From the NCBI RefSeq assembly GCF_018449545.1, contig NZ_JAAVUR010000010.1:166406-230405 (forward strand): DNA of 64,000 nucleotides, in the 5' to 3' direction. The translations under genes were made by a program, and so were the position numbers. Source of the stretch: Granulicella sp. dw_53 (lineage in GTDB: Bacteria; Acidobacteriota; Terriglobia; Terriglobales; Acidobacteriaceae). The notes beneath the pieces are model-generated. The model saw nothing but the letters and a program-made list of their open reading frames with translations, searched no databases and was not told the origin of the DNA. Position 1 is the stretch's first letter; each line of letters opens with the position of its first letter. Shown here piece after piece: positions 36,916 to 46,607 of the stretch.

Positions 36916-37680
36916 CTAGCCTCGGTGAACCCCGTAGTGCCCGTAGTATGCACTTCCTTTGATTAAGGCATCGTTCATCACAACACCCCAGAGCTTTGAG
37001 CCCAAGATCTCGAGTGATGGCGCAATCATGTCTTTGCTCGTCTTTCCTGAGCGGACGACCATCAGAGCCCCATCAACACATGGCAAAACCTCCCCCACGT
37101 CTGCCATGGGAATAATAGGTGCAAAGTCTAGGATTACCCACTGGAACATGGATCGAAGTTCAAATAATAGCGGAGTTATCAGTGCTGAAGACAGGAGCCC
37201 GCCCATCGAAGCACACCGTTCTCTCACCCCGAGCACATGCAACGAGCCGTCGCCGACCTGCCGAAGAGCTTCTTTGATCGTTCGCTTTCCCTTGAGCACG
37301 TCTTCAATACCGTCCTCCGCAATTTTTATGTCAAGCGCATTCGAAACTCCCGGAGCCCTTAAGTCCAGGTCAACCAAGCATGTCTTCTGGCCGGCCTCCG
37401 CGAGGCTCCATGCGAGATTAGTCGACGTCAAGGTCTTCCCCTCGCCAGGACTTGGGCTGGTGATTAGGAGAACTCCACCCAGGGGTTGAAGGTTGCAGAG
37501 TCGACGGCGCAGAATCTTGTATTGTTCAGTCGCAAGGCCAGTAGGCTCCGTCAGAAAAACCAGACACGATGCTTTGCCGGGTTTCGGCACTACGACCTGC
37601 TTATTCCAGGCAGACCGCAGAAAAGAGCCGTCGCCCTCACGACTTTCCTTAATCTTAGATGGCCCTGGAATCGAGATCAT
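36916..37680 (-). CDS. BY-kinase (CpsD/Wzc C-terminal-like)
   Basis: The 254-residue cytoplasmic ATPase has Walker A SPSPGEGKT (residues 75-83), Walker A' CLVDLDLRAPG and Walker B WVILDFAPI, as in bacterial tyrosine kinases that control polysaccharide chain length. The C-terminal tyrosine cluster is minimal (AYYGHYGVHRG, three Tyr). It is the separate partner of the Wzz-like protein encoded just upstream, with which its start overlaps by ATGA; the in-frame extension to 37725 is discounted for this reason. It is followed after 46 bases by the multicopper oxidase gene. Confidence 0.85.
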   Translation of the reverse strand: MISIPGPSKIKESREGDGSFLRSAWNKQVVVPKPGKASCLVFLTEPTGLATEQYKILRRRLCNLQPLGGVLLITSPSPGEGKTLTSTNLAWSLAEAGQKTCLVDLDLRAPGVSNALDIKIAEDGIEDVLKGKRTIKEALRQVGDGSLHVLGVRERCASMGGLLSSALITPLLFELRSMFQWVILDFAPIIPMADVGEVLPCVDGALMVVRSGKTSKDMIAPSLEILGSKLWGVVMNDALIKGSAYYGHYGVHRG

Positions 37681-39251
37681 AAAACAGGCCTTACTTTGAA
37701 AAGGAATATTGCCAGGACAATGCATGCCGCCAGCGATACGAGCACCATTTGAGCCTTCATTAATCGACTATGAGTGAAAGCTGCTCTACTCATAATCGGA
37801 GGGATCGTTCCGAGAATTGGGATGCCGGTTGGCAACAGGTCTTTTATGTCGGTCTCGGAGTCTACCGTTCTGCGCAGCAAGTGAATCCCGATCATTGTTC
37901 CCGCTGGAAGAAGAAGAGCAGCGACGAGAACACCTACCAAAATAGGAATTCGCTTCGGTCGGATTGGTTTTTCCGGTGTCTTTGCAAGATCCAGAACAGT
38001 AAATCGTTCCGCCTGCTGGGTCCGTTCCAACTCCTCCGCCATTCCGGCGGAGAAGGTCTTCTCTAACAGGGACTGGTAGTTCTGCTTCGATGATTCGTAA
38101 TTACGTGTCAATTCGGCCATCTGAGTCTCCAGAATTGGAACCGAATCGACCTTTCCCTGGTAACTCCGCATGCTTTGTTGCAAGTCTAGTATCCGCTGTT
38201 TGTATCGACCAATCTCTTTACTAATCAACGAAAGACGCATTTGCGTATCTGGATCACTAGAGTCCGCAAAATCGGGCGCAGGCACAGGTAGCTCTGAAAG
38301 TCTGGAGTTCAGATGGCCCAATTGTTCGTTGACCGCCAGAACGTCCGGGTAGGAGTCAGTAAATTGCCTTTTCAAATTCCAGCGTTCGTTCTCTAACCTT
38401 CGCTTCTCCTGAAGAAGACGGTCGCGTTCGGAGGTAGGACTATTTTGCGATTCGACAGATCTGGTTCTCGCTAGCAAGATACGCTCTTGGTCCAGTCGGC
38501 TGACTGCATCTATGTTCGATTGCATCTCTGATTGCAAGCGTGACAAAGCTTGCAGATTTCCGCTAAGCTCTTCGGGTGTAGCACCTGCATGTTTAATCTT
38601 GAAGGCTTCGCGTTGTCTCTCCTGTTCTTCGAGACTCTCTTTTGCTTGCTGCAACTCGGACGAAAGAAAGTGAGTAGTACCTAGAGCCTGTTGTTGACGC
38701 ACCTTGAGGTTCCAGTCGATAAAACTGGAGGCAAGCATATTTGTGATCGACGCAACTAGGTCGCGATCATTGTCCTCGTAAGAGATGGTGAAACTGCTCA
38801 AACCCTGTTCGGGCTCGGGGCTTTGCTTTAATTCGATCTTCGTCTTCTCCCGCATCATATCCAGAACTTCTTCTCTCGACTTCTTCTTCCGCAGCTCGGG
38901 ATAAAGATCGTGTTTATCAATAATCTCCTGTAATCTGGAAGCACTGAGCACTTGCTGCGAGAGTGTGTTCATTCGTGCATTCGGATCGCTGGTCACAGTT
39001 GAGGAAACATACTTTTCAGGGATCTTCTGTGGATCAACCAGGATGGTCGTGGTGGCACGATAGACGTTCGGTAGCAGCGATGTGCCAGCTACCCCAACTG
39101 AGGCAAGCAACACCGCCGATATAATCACTACATCTCCGCGCTTCTTAACCACCTCCCACAGATAAATGGCGGAGATCGAAGAATTCTTCGTTCGCGTCAG
39201 AGTTTTTCCCACCATTTCCTCCGCACCGATCAATCTATTGTTGAAAGACAT
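37677..39251 (-). CDS. Wzz/GumC-type polysaccharide co-polymerase
   Basis: The 524-residue inner-membrane protein has a first helix near residues 42-62 (VVIISAVLLASVGVAGTSLLP), a long periplasmic coiled coil (about residues 180-390), and the Pro-rich exit PEKPIRPKRIPILVGVLVAALLLPAG forming the second helix. A third hydrophobic segment closes the protein (MVLVSLAACIVLAIFLF). It sets chain length and couples polymerisation to export with the BY-kinase and the outer-membrane exporter. The start at 39251 lacks a strong ribosome site; an ATG at 39215 follows GGAGGAA closely and is an alternative. Confidence 0.85.
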   Translation of the reverse strand: MSFNNRLIGAEEMVGKTLTRTKNSSISAIYLWEVVKKRGDVVIISAVLLASVGVAGTSLLPNVYRATTTILVDPQKIPEKYVSSTVTSDPNARMNTLSQQVLSASRLQEIIDKHDLYPELRKKKSREEVLDMMREKTKIELKQSPEPEQGLSSFTISYEDNDRDLVASITNMLASSFIDWNLKVRQQQALGTTHFLSSELQQAKESLEEQERQREAFKIKHAGATPEELSGNLQALSRLQSEMQSNIDAVSRLDQERILLARTRSVESQNSPTSERDRLLQEKRRLENERWNLKRQFTDSYPDVLAVNEQLGHLNSRLSELPVPAPDFADSSDPDTQMRLSLISKEIGRYKQRILDLQQSMRSYQGKVDSVPILETQMAELTRNYESSKQNYQSLLEKTFSAGMAEELERTQQAERFTVLDLAKTPEKPIRPKRIPILVGVLVAALLLPAGTMIGIHLLRRTVDSETDIKDLLPTGIPILGTIPPIMSRAAFTHSRLMKAQMVLVSLAACIVLAIFLFKVRPVL

Positions 39252-39360
39252 ATACCACTAACATTGCGGCAAGAATAAATATTGGTACTTGGCACGTCTG
39301 ACTTCGCCGACTAGCGAGCAACTTAGACGAAACTATTGGCTCATTTGCTGATGGGATCCG

Positions 39361-40011
39361 CTAAGGAACAATCACCGTATCACCTGGCAGTAGATTGATA
39401 TTCTGTTTGACATCACCGCGTAAGGCATTGGTGTAGTTAAATCTGACCTTCTCAAGGCCCTTCGTTCCTCGTAACACAAAGATGCCCTTGCGATTAGCAA
39501 ATACGTTTAGACCCCCCGCTTGTGCAATAAGTTGAAGGACGGTAATTGGTGCGATAAGAGAATAAGCTCCTGGCTTACCAACTTGGCCCGTAACGAAGAC
39601 TTGTCTGCTTCGGAAATCAACCACGCTAACGGTTACCTGAGCATTAATAACGAAGTTGACCAAACGTGTGCTAAGAGTTTTGGCCAATTGGTTCGAAGTC
39701 ATCCCGGCCGCGTAAATATCGCCTAGAAGTGGCAACGATATAAAGCCGTCCGGACCTATCGTCACCGTTTGAGACAGGTCAGCACTCTTCCAGACATTCA
39801 CACGGATTACATCCGAGACCCCAAGCATGTACTGAGACCCAATGGCAGCCGAGGGAATATCTTCAGCTGACGCTGCAACGGAATGTCCCTCGACGGGCGC
39901 CGGCTCTCCACTGAGCGCAGCTTGCACGCCGATCTGCGCCCAGCTGCAAGATGTCAAAAGAAAGAGCATCGCAATGGCGTCAAGCAATCGAATTGATCCT
40001 CTGGAGCCCAT
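39361..40011 (-). CDS. Wza-like polysaccharide export lipoprotein
   Basis: The 216-residue protein has a lipoprotein leader (AIAMLFLLTSC, Cys 22), a Poly_export domain (about residues 60-140: YMLGVSDVIRVNVW, GPDGFISLPLLGDIYAAG) and one SLBB-like domain (VFVTGQVGKPGAYSL to LLPGDTVIVP). It is shorter than E. coli Wza, which has extra SLBB repeats and a membrane helix, so it resembles the minimal exporters of many soil bacteria. It is the first gene of the minus-strand locus; its upstream region faces the nucleotide-sugar operon. Confidence 0.86.
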   Translation of the reverse strand: MGSRGSIRLLDAIAMLFLLTSCSWAQIGVQAALSGEPAPVEGHSVAASAEDIPSAAIGSQYMLGVSDVIRVNVWKSADLSQTVTIGPDGFISLPLLGDIYAAGMTSNQLAKTLSTRLVNFVINAQVTVSVVDFRSRQVFVTGQVGKPGAYSLIAPITVLQLIAQAGGLNVFANRKGIFVLRGTKGLEKVRFNYTNALRGDVKQNINLLPGDTVIVP

Positions 40012-40759
40012 ATGGTCTTGGCCTATACCCTATGTCGTCGAGAAGCAAGCCGATGGCCAAAGCATCGCCGTCTTTATATAAGCTTAGAGTTAGACGTTTT
40101 GGGAGTGCGCCAACTCGCGTGGCAACTTATTGCTAACTATTTGCAACGATTTGCGCTTTAGAAAGCGTCACTTACGCCACATTACTAGACAGGGATCACT
40201 CCAGGGTTAATGGGAGCCAATGCGGTCGATAGCCAACACCCAAAGTGTGCAAAGATTCGCTAATAACTGCAAAGATCGCGAGAGAGTTACATAAGATGCT
40301 GTACAGAGCCATCGAATAATCGTAGGCAACTCTAAGTTCCGCTTCCCGATCGATTAAAACCTCGCCGCCTTCTCTCTAGTCTCTAGGTGTCCGGCGTCCA
40401 AAGACGTTCGTCGATTACACCAACATAGATAAGAAGAAGCTATCTACCCGTAGACGAATGAAACGTTGCCCTCGGATGCTGCGCTACTCGTAAAGAGATT
40501 GCCGGGCGTAGGCGCAATCTGTTGTCCAATCTGATTGTCCCACCGCAGTTCCATGACACATTGGTCATCGACGTGCACAAGAGGCTCATTGAGGTTTATC
40601 GTGCAGTGCAAATCGGTCTTTTATAGAAGCAGGCTGACCGCCAACCAAGAGGCCCTTTCAACTCACATATTCGGGATGCCTGTTTCCATAGGGAGATGGG
40701 GATAGCTTGGCGCAGCCTAAGAAGGCTAGTCGGAGTCGGTGATCGTTTTCGGAGGAAAG
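40012..40759. other. divergent intergenic region of the polysaccharide locus
   Basis: This stretch of nearly 750 bases separates the minus-strand export genes from the plus-strand nucleotide-sugar operon, so it should hold both promoters and possibly a long leader. An AT-rich TATATAA segment lies at about 40074-40080, within 65 bases of the exporter start, and could be part of a minus-strand promoter, but no matching -35 element was convincing. No gene, tRNA or transposon remnant was recognised. Confidence 0.4.
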
Positions 40760-41803
40760 ATGATTAACGTAGGAGTAATTGGTTATGGATACTGGGGGCC
40801 AAATCTGGTCCGCAACTTATTTGAGGTCGCAGAGACCCAAGTTGTCGCTGTAAGCGACATGCGCGCCGATCGTCTTGAACAGGTAAAGCTTCGCTATCCA
40901 TCGGTAATCGTTTCGACGAACTTTCAAGATTTGCTCGATAATCCGAACATTAATGCCATTGCGATCGCTACCCCCGTTCACACTCACTATGACCTCGCGT
41001 TACGCGCATTACAAAGTGGGAAGCACGTCATGGTCGAGAAGCCCATGACCTCCACCTCCGAGCAGGCACTTCATCTCATCGACCAGGCGGCTCGTCGAAA
41101 ACTGACGCTATTGGTAGACCACACCTTTGTTTACACAGGCGCCGTCCGCAAGATTAAAGCCATTGCTGACTCGGGAAAGCTAGGGGATATTCTCTACTAT
41201 GACTCCACTCGCATCAATCTGGGCTTATTTCAGCGCGATGTGGACGTCATCTGGGATCTCGCAGTGCATGATCTCGCCATCATGGGTTACATCCTTCCCT
41301 GCTCGCCATGTGCTGTTGCTGCAACAGGAATCAACCACTTATTTGGTGGTACCGAGAATCTTGCATACCTCACACTGTTTTTCGAACAGAATCTGATTGC
41401 CCACATCAACGTCAACTGGCTCTCTCCCGTAAAAGTTCGCCGCACGTTGGTTGGTGGCACCAAACAGATGATTGTCTACGACGACATGGAGCCGAGTGAG
41501 AAGGTGAAAGTCTACGACAAGGGAATCACCGTGAACGGGTCTAGCGACTCTCTCTATAAGGCACTCGTCGGATACCGTTCGGGCGATATGTTCGCACCCC
41601 AGTTGGACGTCTCAGAGGCTCTCAAGGTGGAGATCCAGCATTTTGTGGAATGTATTCGCACTGGCGCCGAGCCAATCACAGGAGGTCAGGCTGGACTAAG
41701 AGTGGTTAGAATCCTTGAAAGCGCCTCTCTCTCGATGAAGCAACGTGGGAAGCTAATCCATCTCGTCCCCGAAGAACTCGCTCTCAGTCAGGGGGCTGCC
41801 TAG
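40760..41803 (+). CDS. Gfo/Idh/MocA oxidoreductase (WbpB/WlbA-like)
   Basis: The 347-residue NAD-dependent sugar dehydrogenase has the Rossmann motif GVIGYGYWGPN near the start, the EKPMTST motif and a VWDLAVHDLAIMGY segment with the family's catalytic His/Asp region. With the acetyltransferase and aminotransferase that follow, it matches the WbpB-WbpD-WbpE order, in which UDP-GlcNAc uronic acid is oxidised at C3, aminated and acetylated. GGAGG at 40751-40755 decides the ATG at 40760 over a GTG at 40739. It is first in a six-gene operon; the next start follows its stop without a gap. Confidence 0.83.
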   Translation: MINVGVIGYGYWGPNLVRNLFEVAETQVVAVSDMRADRLEQVKLRYPSVIVSTNFQDLLDNPNINAIAIATPVHTHYDLALRALQSGKHVMVEKPMTSTSEQALHLIDQAARRKLTLLVDHTFVYTGAVRKIKAIADSGKLGDILYYDSTRINLGLFQRDVDVIWDLAVHDLAIMGYILPCSPCAVAATGINHLFGGTENLAYLTLFFEQNLIAHINVNWLSPVKVRRTLVGGTKQMIVYDDMEPSEKVKVYDKGITVNGSSDSLYKALVGYRSGDMFAPQLDVSEALKVEIQHFVECIRTGAEPITGGQAGLRVVRILESASLSMKQRGKLIHLVPEELALSQGAA

Positions 41804-42358
41804 ATGTCCTCAACTCCGATGTACATCGATGGATCTTTAAGCGCGGATAAGATCGGCCTCGCCGCTCTTGCCTCCTCTCTTGATCTCCGCCGTATATCTC
41901 CTGATGTTAAGGTGGGGCGGGATGTGCAGATCTATGGATTTGTGAATCTCTACGGCTGCACGATCGGAGATCATAGCAAGATTGGAACTTTCGTCGAAAT
42001 TCAGAAAAATGCATACATCGGCGCCAACGTAAAAGTCTCCAGCCACACCTTCATCTGTGAGGGTGTTCGGATCGAAGACGACGTCTTTATTGGCCACAAC
42101 GTCTCTTTTATCAATGACAAATACCCTCGCGCCACAGTTGCCAGCGGAGCTTTGCAGACAGAGGCCGACTGGCAAGTGATAACTACAGTCGTGAAACGTG
42201 GCGCCTCGATCGGAACAAGTTGCACCATTCTCGGCGGCATCACTATCGGAGAACTCGCCATCGTCGGCGCCGGTAGCGTTGTGACTCGGGACGTACCCCC
42301 CATGGCGGTTGTGGCTGGTAATCCGGCACGGATTCTAAGAATGATGGAGAAACAATGA
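41804..42358 (+). CDS. hexapeptide-repeat N-acetyltransferase (WbpD/WlbB-like)
   Basis: The 184-residue left-handed beta-helix enzyme shows iterated hexapeptides (VKVGRDVQIYGFVNLYGCTIGDHSKIG, VRIEDDVFIGHNVSFIND, ASIGTSCTILGGITIGE) and the C-terminal GAGSVVTRDVPPMAVVAGNPARI. The FINDKYPRA loop matches WbpD-type enzymes that N-acetylate UDP-3-amino-sugar uronic acids using acetyl-CoA. Its ATG follows the upstream TAG directly and its end overlaps the aminotransferase start by ATGA. Confidence 0.82.
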   Translation: MSSTPMYIDGSLSADKIGLAALASSLDLRRISPDVKVGRDVQIYGFVNLYGCTIGDHSKIGTFVEIQKNAYIGANVKVSSHTFICEGVRIEDDVFIGHNVSFINDKYPRATVASGALQTEADWQVITTVVKRGASIGTSCTILGGITIGELAIVGAGSVVTRDVPPMAVVAGNPARILRMMEKQ

Positions 42359-43461
42359 AGATTCCGTTTATGGACTTGAGATCGCTGCATGAAGGTATCT
42401 CGGAGGAGCTTCGCGATGTCTTCGATCGGATCCTCGACAAATCTACCTTTGTGTTAGGACCCGAAGTACAGACCTTCGAACAGGAGTTTGCTGCCTACGT
42501 CGGAACTAGATATTGCGTCGCCCTCAACACAGGAACTGCCGCCATCCACTTGGCGCTCGCAGCGTTAGGAATAGGACCAGGCGACGAAGTCATCACGGTC
42601 GCACATACATTCATAGCTACAGCGGAGGCCATCACAGCAGTAGGCGCCACACCTGTCTTCATAGACATCGACCCAATCTCCTTCACCATGGACCCCACCT
42701 TACTCGAGGCCGCGATTACAAGCAGAACGCGAGCCATCATCCCTGTCGATCTCTATGGACAGGTCGCGGATATGGATCCAATTCTTGAGATTGCCGACCA
42801 TCACGGCATTTCTGTCGTCGAGGACGCATGTCAGGCCCATGGCGCAGAGTACAAAGGTCGCAAAGCAGGTTCCTTCGGGATTGCGGGCTGTTTCAGTTTT
42901 TATCCCGGCAAGAACCTCGGCGCCTGCGGGGAAGGTGGCGCGGTGACAACCGATGACGCAGAGCTTGCCCAACGTATCCGGATGTGGCGCGATCACGGCT
43001 CGTCTAAGAGATATGAGCATGTCTTTCCCGGGCTAAACATGCGCATGGAAGGAATTCAAGGCGGAATTCTTTCAGTCAAGCTGAAGTATCTAGATCTTTG
43101 GAATGATCAACGACGTAGCGCCGCGGCGGCATTCGATAGCGCCCTTGCAATGGCCAATATCGAAACGCCGACTCAGATGAATAATAGGCATCACGTCTAC
43201 CACCTTTACGTTGTTCAATCAGACAATCGGGATGCGCTCCGCAAGCACCTTGCCGATGCTGATATTGAAACTGGCCTTCACTATCCAACGCCGTTGCATC
43301 TTCAGCAAGCATATCGCTTCTTGGGATACAGGGAAGGAGACTTGCCGATGACGGAGAGAATTAAAGACCGCATCCTCTCGCTCCCAATGCATCCTCACCT
43401 AAAAGCCGAATCGATCGAAAGAATAGCCTTTGAACTACAGGAGAGTTGTTATGTCAGCTAA
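42355..43461 (+). CDS. DegT/DnrJ/EryC1 aminotransferase (WbpE/WlbC-like)
   Basis: The 368-residue PLP enzyme has the family start KIPFMDLRSLHEGI, the cofactor-phosphate motif NTGTAAIHLAL, the VVEDACQAHGAEYKG segment with the ring-binding Asp, and the Schiff-base Lys in FYPGKNLGACGEGG. It likely aminates the 3-keto sugar made by the first gene. ATGA coupling links it to the acetyltransferase. Sugar-nucleotide identity is inferred from the gene trio. Confidence 0.85.
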   Translation: MKIPFMDLRSLHEGISEELRDVFDRILDKSTFVLGPEVQTFEQEFAAYVGTRYCVALNTGTAAIHLALAALGIGPGDEVITVAHTFIATAEAITAVGATPVFIDIDPISFTMDPTLLEAAITSRTRAIIPVDLYGQVADMDPILEIADHHGISVVEDACQAHGAEYKGRKAGSFGIAGCFSFYPGKNLGACGEGGAVTTDDAELAQRIRMWRDHGSSKRYEHVFPGLNMRMEGIQGGILSVKLKYLDLWNDQRRSAAAAFDSALAMANIETPTQMNNRHHVYHLYVVQSDNRDALRKHLADADIETGLHYPTPLHLQQAYRFLGYREGDLPMTERIKDRILSLPMHPHLKAESIERIAFELQESCYVS

Positions 43462-44143
43462 CCTCCAGAGTTCGCCATCATCACAGCCGAGGATAGTATC
43501 TGCGGTCTTTGGAAGGGCAAAGCTTCTACATGATCCTGACTGGGAGTGGGAATATGCCGCACATCTCAAGCGAACCTATTCGACCCTCGAACTCGTCACC
43601 CTCTTCTCCCAGCACAGAGACGAAGAAGGCCCATTCCAGGAGCAGCTTCGACGCATAATCTTCCGTGCGATGTGCCGCACCGCCGGACACGCGTTGCAAA
43701 TTGGTCCCGGAGTTGTTGTAAAGCATCCGGAGACGATAGAGATTGGCGACGGAGTCTTCATCGGAGCTCAGACCATGATCCAGGGGCGCTTCGACGGTAC
43801 CTGCCGCATCGGCAATCACGTCTGGATCGGCCCTCATTCTTACTTTGACGCTCGAAGCCTCATTCTCGACGACTATGTTGGATGGGGTCCTGGAGCAAAG
43901 GCTCTTGGATCATCCCATACAGGTACTCCAGTTGACATCCCTATCATCGCAACACCACTCGCGATCGAGCCTGTGGTGATTGGATACGGGGCCGATATCG
44001 GCACCAACGCAACCATACTACCCGGCGTTCATATTGGGGCACATTCGATAGTTGGCGCAGGTGCGGTGGTTACAACCGACGCTCCGGAATATGCAGTCCT
44101 CGTGGGCGTTCCAGCGAGGGTAACCCGATATCGGAATCATTAA
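43451..44143 (+). CDS. hexapeptide-repeat acyltransferase
   Basis: The 230-residue protein has a helical N-terminal portion (to about residue 80) and then a left-handed beta-helix (GDGVFIGAQTMIQG, CRIGNHVWIGPHSYFDA, VIGYGADIGTNATILPGVHIG) ending GAGAVVTTDAPEYAVLVGVPARV. This form is typical of O- or N-acetyltransferases for sugars or lipid-linked intermediates. AGGAG 7 bases before the ATG at 43451 decides the start, which overlaps the aminotransferase end by 11 bases. Substrate unknown. Confidence 0.8.
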   Translation: MSANLQSSPSSQPRIVSAVFGRAKLLHDPDWEWEYAAHLKRTYSTLELVTLFSQHRDEEGPFQEQLRRIIFRAMCRTAGHALQIGPGVVVKHPETIEIGDGVFIGAQTMIQGRFDGTCRIGNHVWIGPHSYFDARSLILDDYVGWGPGAKALGSSHTGTPVDIPIIATPLAIEPVVIGYGADIGTNATILPGVHIGAHSIVGAGAVVTTDAPEYAVLVGVPARVTRYRNH

Positions 44144-44222
44144 CAGCACTCCGCATCTGGGTAACGTGAAATTCAATAAACGCATCGGTAGAGTTCAGCC
44201 GGCACCCGGCAGAAGAGGTTCA

Positions 44223-45215
44223 ATGAATCCCATACAAGGGGCACGAATACTGATAACAGGGGGCGCAGGGTTCGTCGGAAGCGCCACTGCTGACCGATTG
44301 CTGCAAGAAGGGGCCGCGGAGGTGCGCATATTAGACAACTTCGTTCGTGGCAATCTCCGTAACCTTGAGAGCGCAAAGAGCAAAGGCAACATAGTGGTGA
44401 TCGAAGGAGATATCCGCGACGCCGACAAGGTCGATGAATCTGTACGCGGTGTCGATTACGTTATTCATCAAGCGGCCTTGCGCATCACTCGCTGTGCTGA
44501 ATCACCCCGCGAAGCTATACAGGTTATTGTGAATGGCACTTCGAACGTTCTTGAAAGCGCAGTCCGCCACAAGGTTAAAAAAATCGTGGCCGCTTCATCA
44601 GCCTCCGTATATGGTGATCCCTCTTATCTCCCAATGGACGAGGCTCACCCTTTCAACAATCGAACGCTCTACGGGGCCGGCAAAATAGCCAACGAGCAGA
44701 TGCTTCGTTCGTACTATGAAATGTTCAACCTCCCTTATGTTGCATTTCGCTACTTCAATATCTACGGTCCTCGGATGGATATTGATGGCGTCTATACGGA
44801 GGTCTTAATTCGCTGGATTGACGCTATCGAAGCCGGCCAGGCGCCTAAAATCTTCGGAGACGGTTCGCAGTCGATGGATTTTGTGTACGTCGACGATGTC
44901 GCACATGCTAATGTGATAGGCCTAATATCCGATGTGACCGACGAAGTTTTCAACGTCGGAACCGGCATTCAGACTAGCCTGAGAGAACTTTGCCGACTTC
45001 TACTGAAAGTAACCGGCTCTCGTTTGGAACCTGAGTTTATTCAGGCGCGAAAAGTAAACAACGTTCAAACCCGCCGCGCAGCTGTTGAAAAAGCCGAAAG
45101 CTTGCTTAACTTCAGAGCCCAAGTAAAGCTGGAAGATGGTCTCAAAGCTCTTGTACAGTGGCGTGATCAGGTCATGTTGGAGTCTGCCGCCATAACCGGA
45201 GGCTCGTCTCGATGA
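44223..45215 (+). CDS. NAD-dependent sugar epimerase/dehydratase (extended SDR)
   Basis: The 330-residue SDR enzyme has the GxxGxxG motif at Gly 13, 16 and 19 (TGGAGFVG), the catalytic SSASVYGD serine region and the YGAGK Tyr-Lys pair near residue 150, with YFNIYGPR as in UDP-glucose 4-epimerase relatives. AGAGG lies just upstream of the ATG at 44223; a GTG-started extension from 44166 adds residues with no domain and is not used. The next gene overlaps by ATGA. It may epimerise UDP-GlcNAc or its uronic acid, or make the keto substrate for the second aminotransferase. Confidence 0.82.
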   Translation: MNPIQGARILITGGAGFVGSATADRLLQEGAAEVRILDNFVRGNLRNLESAKSKGNIVVIEGDIRDADKVDESVRGVDYVIHQAALRITRCAESPREAIQVIVNGTSNVLESAVRHKVKKIVAASSASVYGDPSYLPMDEAHPFNNRTLYGAGKIANEQMLRSYYEMFNLPYVAFRYFNIYGPRMDIDGVYTEVLIRWIDAIEAGQAPKIFGDGSQSMDFVYVDDVAHANVIGLISDVTDEVFNVGTGIQTSLRELCRLLLKVTGSRLEPEFIQARKVNNVQTRRAAVEKAESLLNFRAQVKLEDGLKALVQWRDQVMLESAAITGGSSR

Positions 45216-46411
45216 TTCCCGTTGCACGTCCTTACATTGGTGTCGATGAAGAACGGGCGGTAGTAGAGGTCCTGCGCTCCGGTTGGGTAACCCAGGGACC
45301 ACGCGTGGCAGAATTCGAAATCAAATTCTCGGAATATACCGGCTGTAAGTATGCGGTGGCTGTGTCATCGTGTACAACTGCCCTCCACCTCGCCCTACTC
45401 GCAGCCGGTATCCGCACAGAGGACGAGGTTATCTGTCCTAGCCTTTCTTTTATTGCGACCGCAAACTCCATTACCTACACTGGCGCCACGCCGGTCTTTG
45501 CAGACATTGACCCGAATACGTATAACCTCGATCCAGCCAAGATCGAAGAGGCGATCTCGCCAAAGACTAAAGCCATCTTGGTGGTCCACCAAGTAGGCCT
45601 TCCTGCAGAGATGAAATTGATCCTAGAGGTGGCCGCGAAACATGGTCTGACAGTTATCGAAGACGCCGCATGCGCCATCGGGTCGGAGTACGACGGAAAA
45701 TTGATTGGCGCACCTCTGGGCACTATGGCTTGTTTCAGTTTTCATCCCAGAAAAATTCTTACTACAGGTGAAGGTGGGATGATCACCACCAATGATCCTA
45801 TGATCGCGGAAACACTTCGACGTAACCGGCAACACGCGATGAGCTTATCCGACGTGGCACGCCATAGCGCGAAACAAGTCAGCATCGAAGCCTATGATGA
45901 GGTCGGCTTCAATTTCCGGATGACTGACATGCAGGCCGCGTTAGGTATCGTCCAACTTGACCGTCTCGGCGACTTTCTCGCGCGACGAAGATTCTTGGCC
46001 GCCCGATATACCCAAGCTCTGCACGATCTCGCTTGGATACAGACACCTGCGTGTCCAGAGAACTGCCGCCATAACTATCAGTCCTACATGCTGCGCCTCG
46101 TCGGTCCCTTCGCCGGCAGACGAGATGAGATTATGCAAGATTTGCTCGAGAAAGGCATCTCTACACGTCGCGCTATTATGGCGATCCACCGAGAACTGCC
46201 TTACCGCTCCAAGAATTGGGACCGCTGTTTATTGGAGACGAATCAAATAGCCGATACAGGTCTAATCCTTCCGCTCTTCCACCAGATGACCAATTCGGAA
46301 CAAGATTATGTTATCGCTAGTCTTCGAGCATTTGAAATCAAAGGGTCTTCCTTTGGCGGGGCCCAACACCGAGCTTCGATCGCAGATGGCGGACCCAACG
46401 CTGTCATATAA
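45212..46411 (+). CDS. DegT/DnrJ/EryC1 aminotransferase (PseC/WecE-like)
   Basis: The 399-residue PLP enzyme starts IPVARPYIGVDEERAVVEVLRSGWVTQGP, has SSCTTALHLALLAAG, VIEDAACAIGSEYDG and the cofactor lysine in FHPRKILTTGEGG. The start motif with GWVTQGP is typical of aminotransferases acting on C4-keto sugars, different from the WbpE-like enzyme two genes upstream. It ends the six-gene operon, about 200 bases before the convergent giant surface protein gene. Confidence 0.84.
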   Translation: MIPVARPYIGVDEERAVVEVLRSGWVTQGPRVAEFEIKFSEYTGCKYAVAVSSCTTALHLALLAAGIRTEDEVICPSLSFIATANSITYTGATPVFADIDPNTYNLDPAKIEEAISPKTKAILVVHQVGLPAEMKLILEVAAKHGLTVIEDAACAIGSEYDGKLIGAPLGTMACFSFHPRKILTTGEGGMITTNDPMIAETLRRNRQHAMSLSDVARHSAKQVSIEAYDEVGFNFRMTDMQAALGIVQLDRLGDFLARRRFLAARYTQALHDLAWIQTPACPENCRHNYQSYMLRLVGPFAGRRDEIMQDLLEKGISTRRAIMAIHRELPYRSKNWDRCLLETNQIADTGLILPLFHQMTNSEQDYVIASLRAFEIKGSSFGGAQHRASIADGGPNAVI

Positions 46412-46607
46412 GCCATCATAAGTAGACATGCTCATCTTATAAGCCCGATTTTCTGCGGTTGGGTTATTGATACGCCAATATAGAAGAGATGAAGTTTAGC
46501 GTAAGAGTGTAGCTCCCGTTGGTCACATGTCGAAGCGGCAGTTTCTCGGGTATCGGTGGTAGTCGCCCCAACTTGGGTCACCTTGCCTCCGGAGCCTACT
46601 CCATTGA

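Noticed and set aside
12316..40011. Exosortase/PEP-CTERM system, suggested by FemAB-like and polysaccharide genes
   Set aside because: No exosortase-like membrane protein and no PEP-CTERM tail was seen in any product.
40120..40134. Sigma-54-like promoter TGGCAACTTATTGCT upstream of the nucleotide-sugar operon
   Set aside because: The GG and GC elements are 9 bases apart, one short of the strict spacing, and it lies more than 600 bases from the gene.
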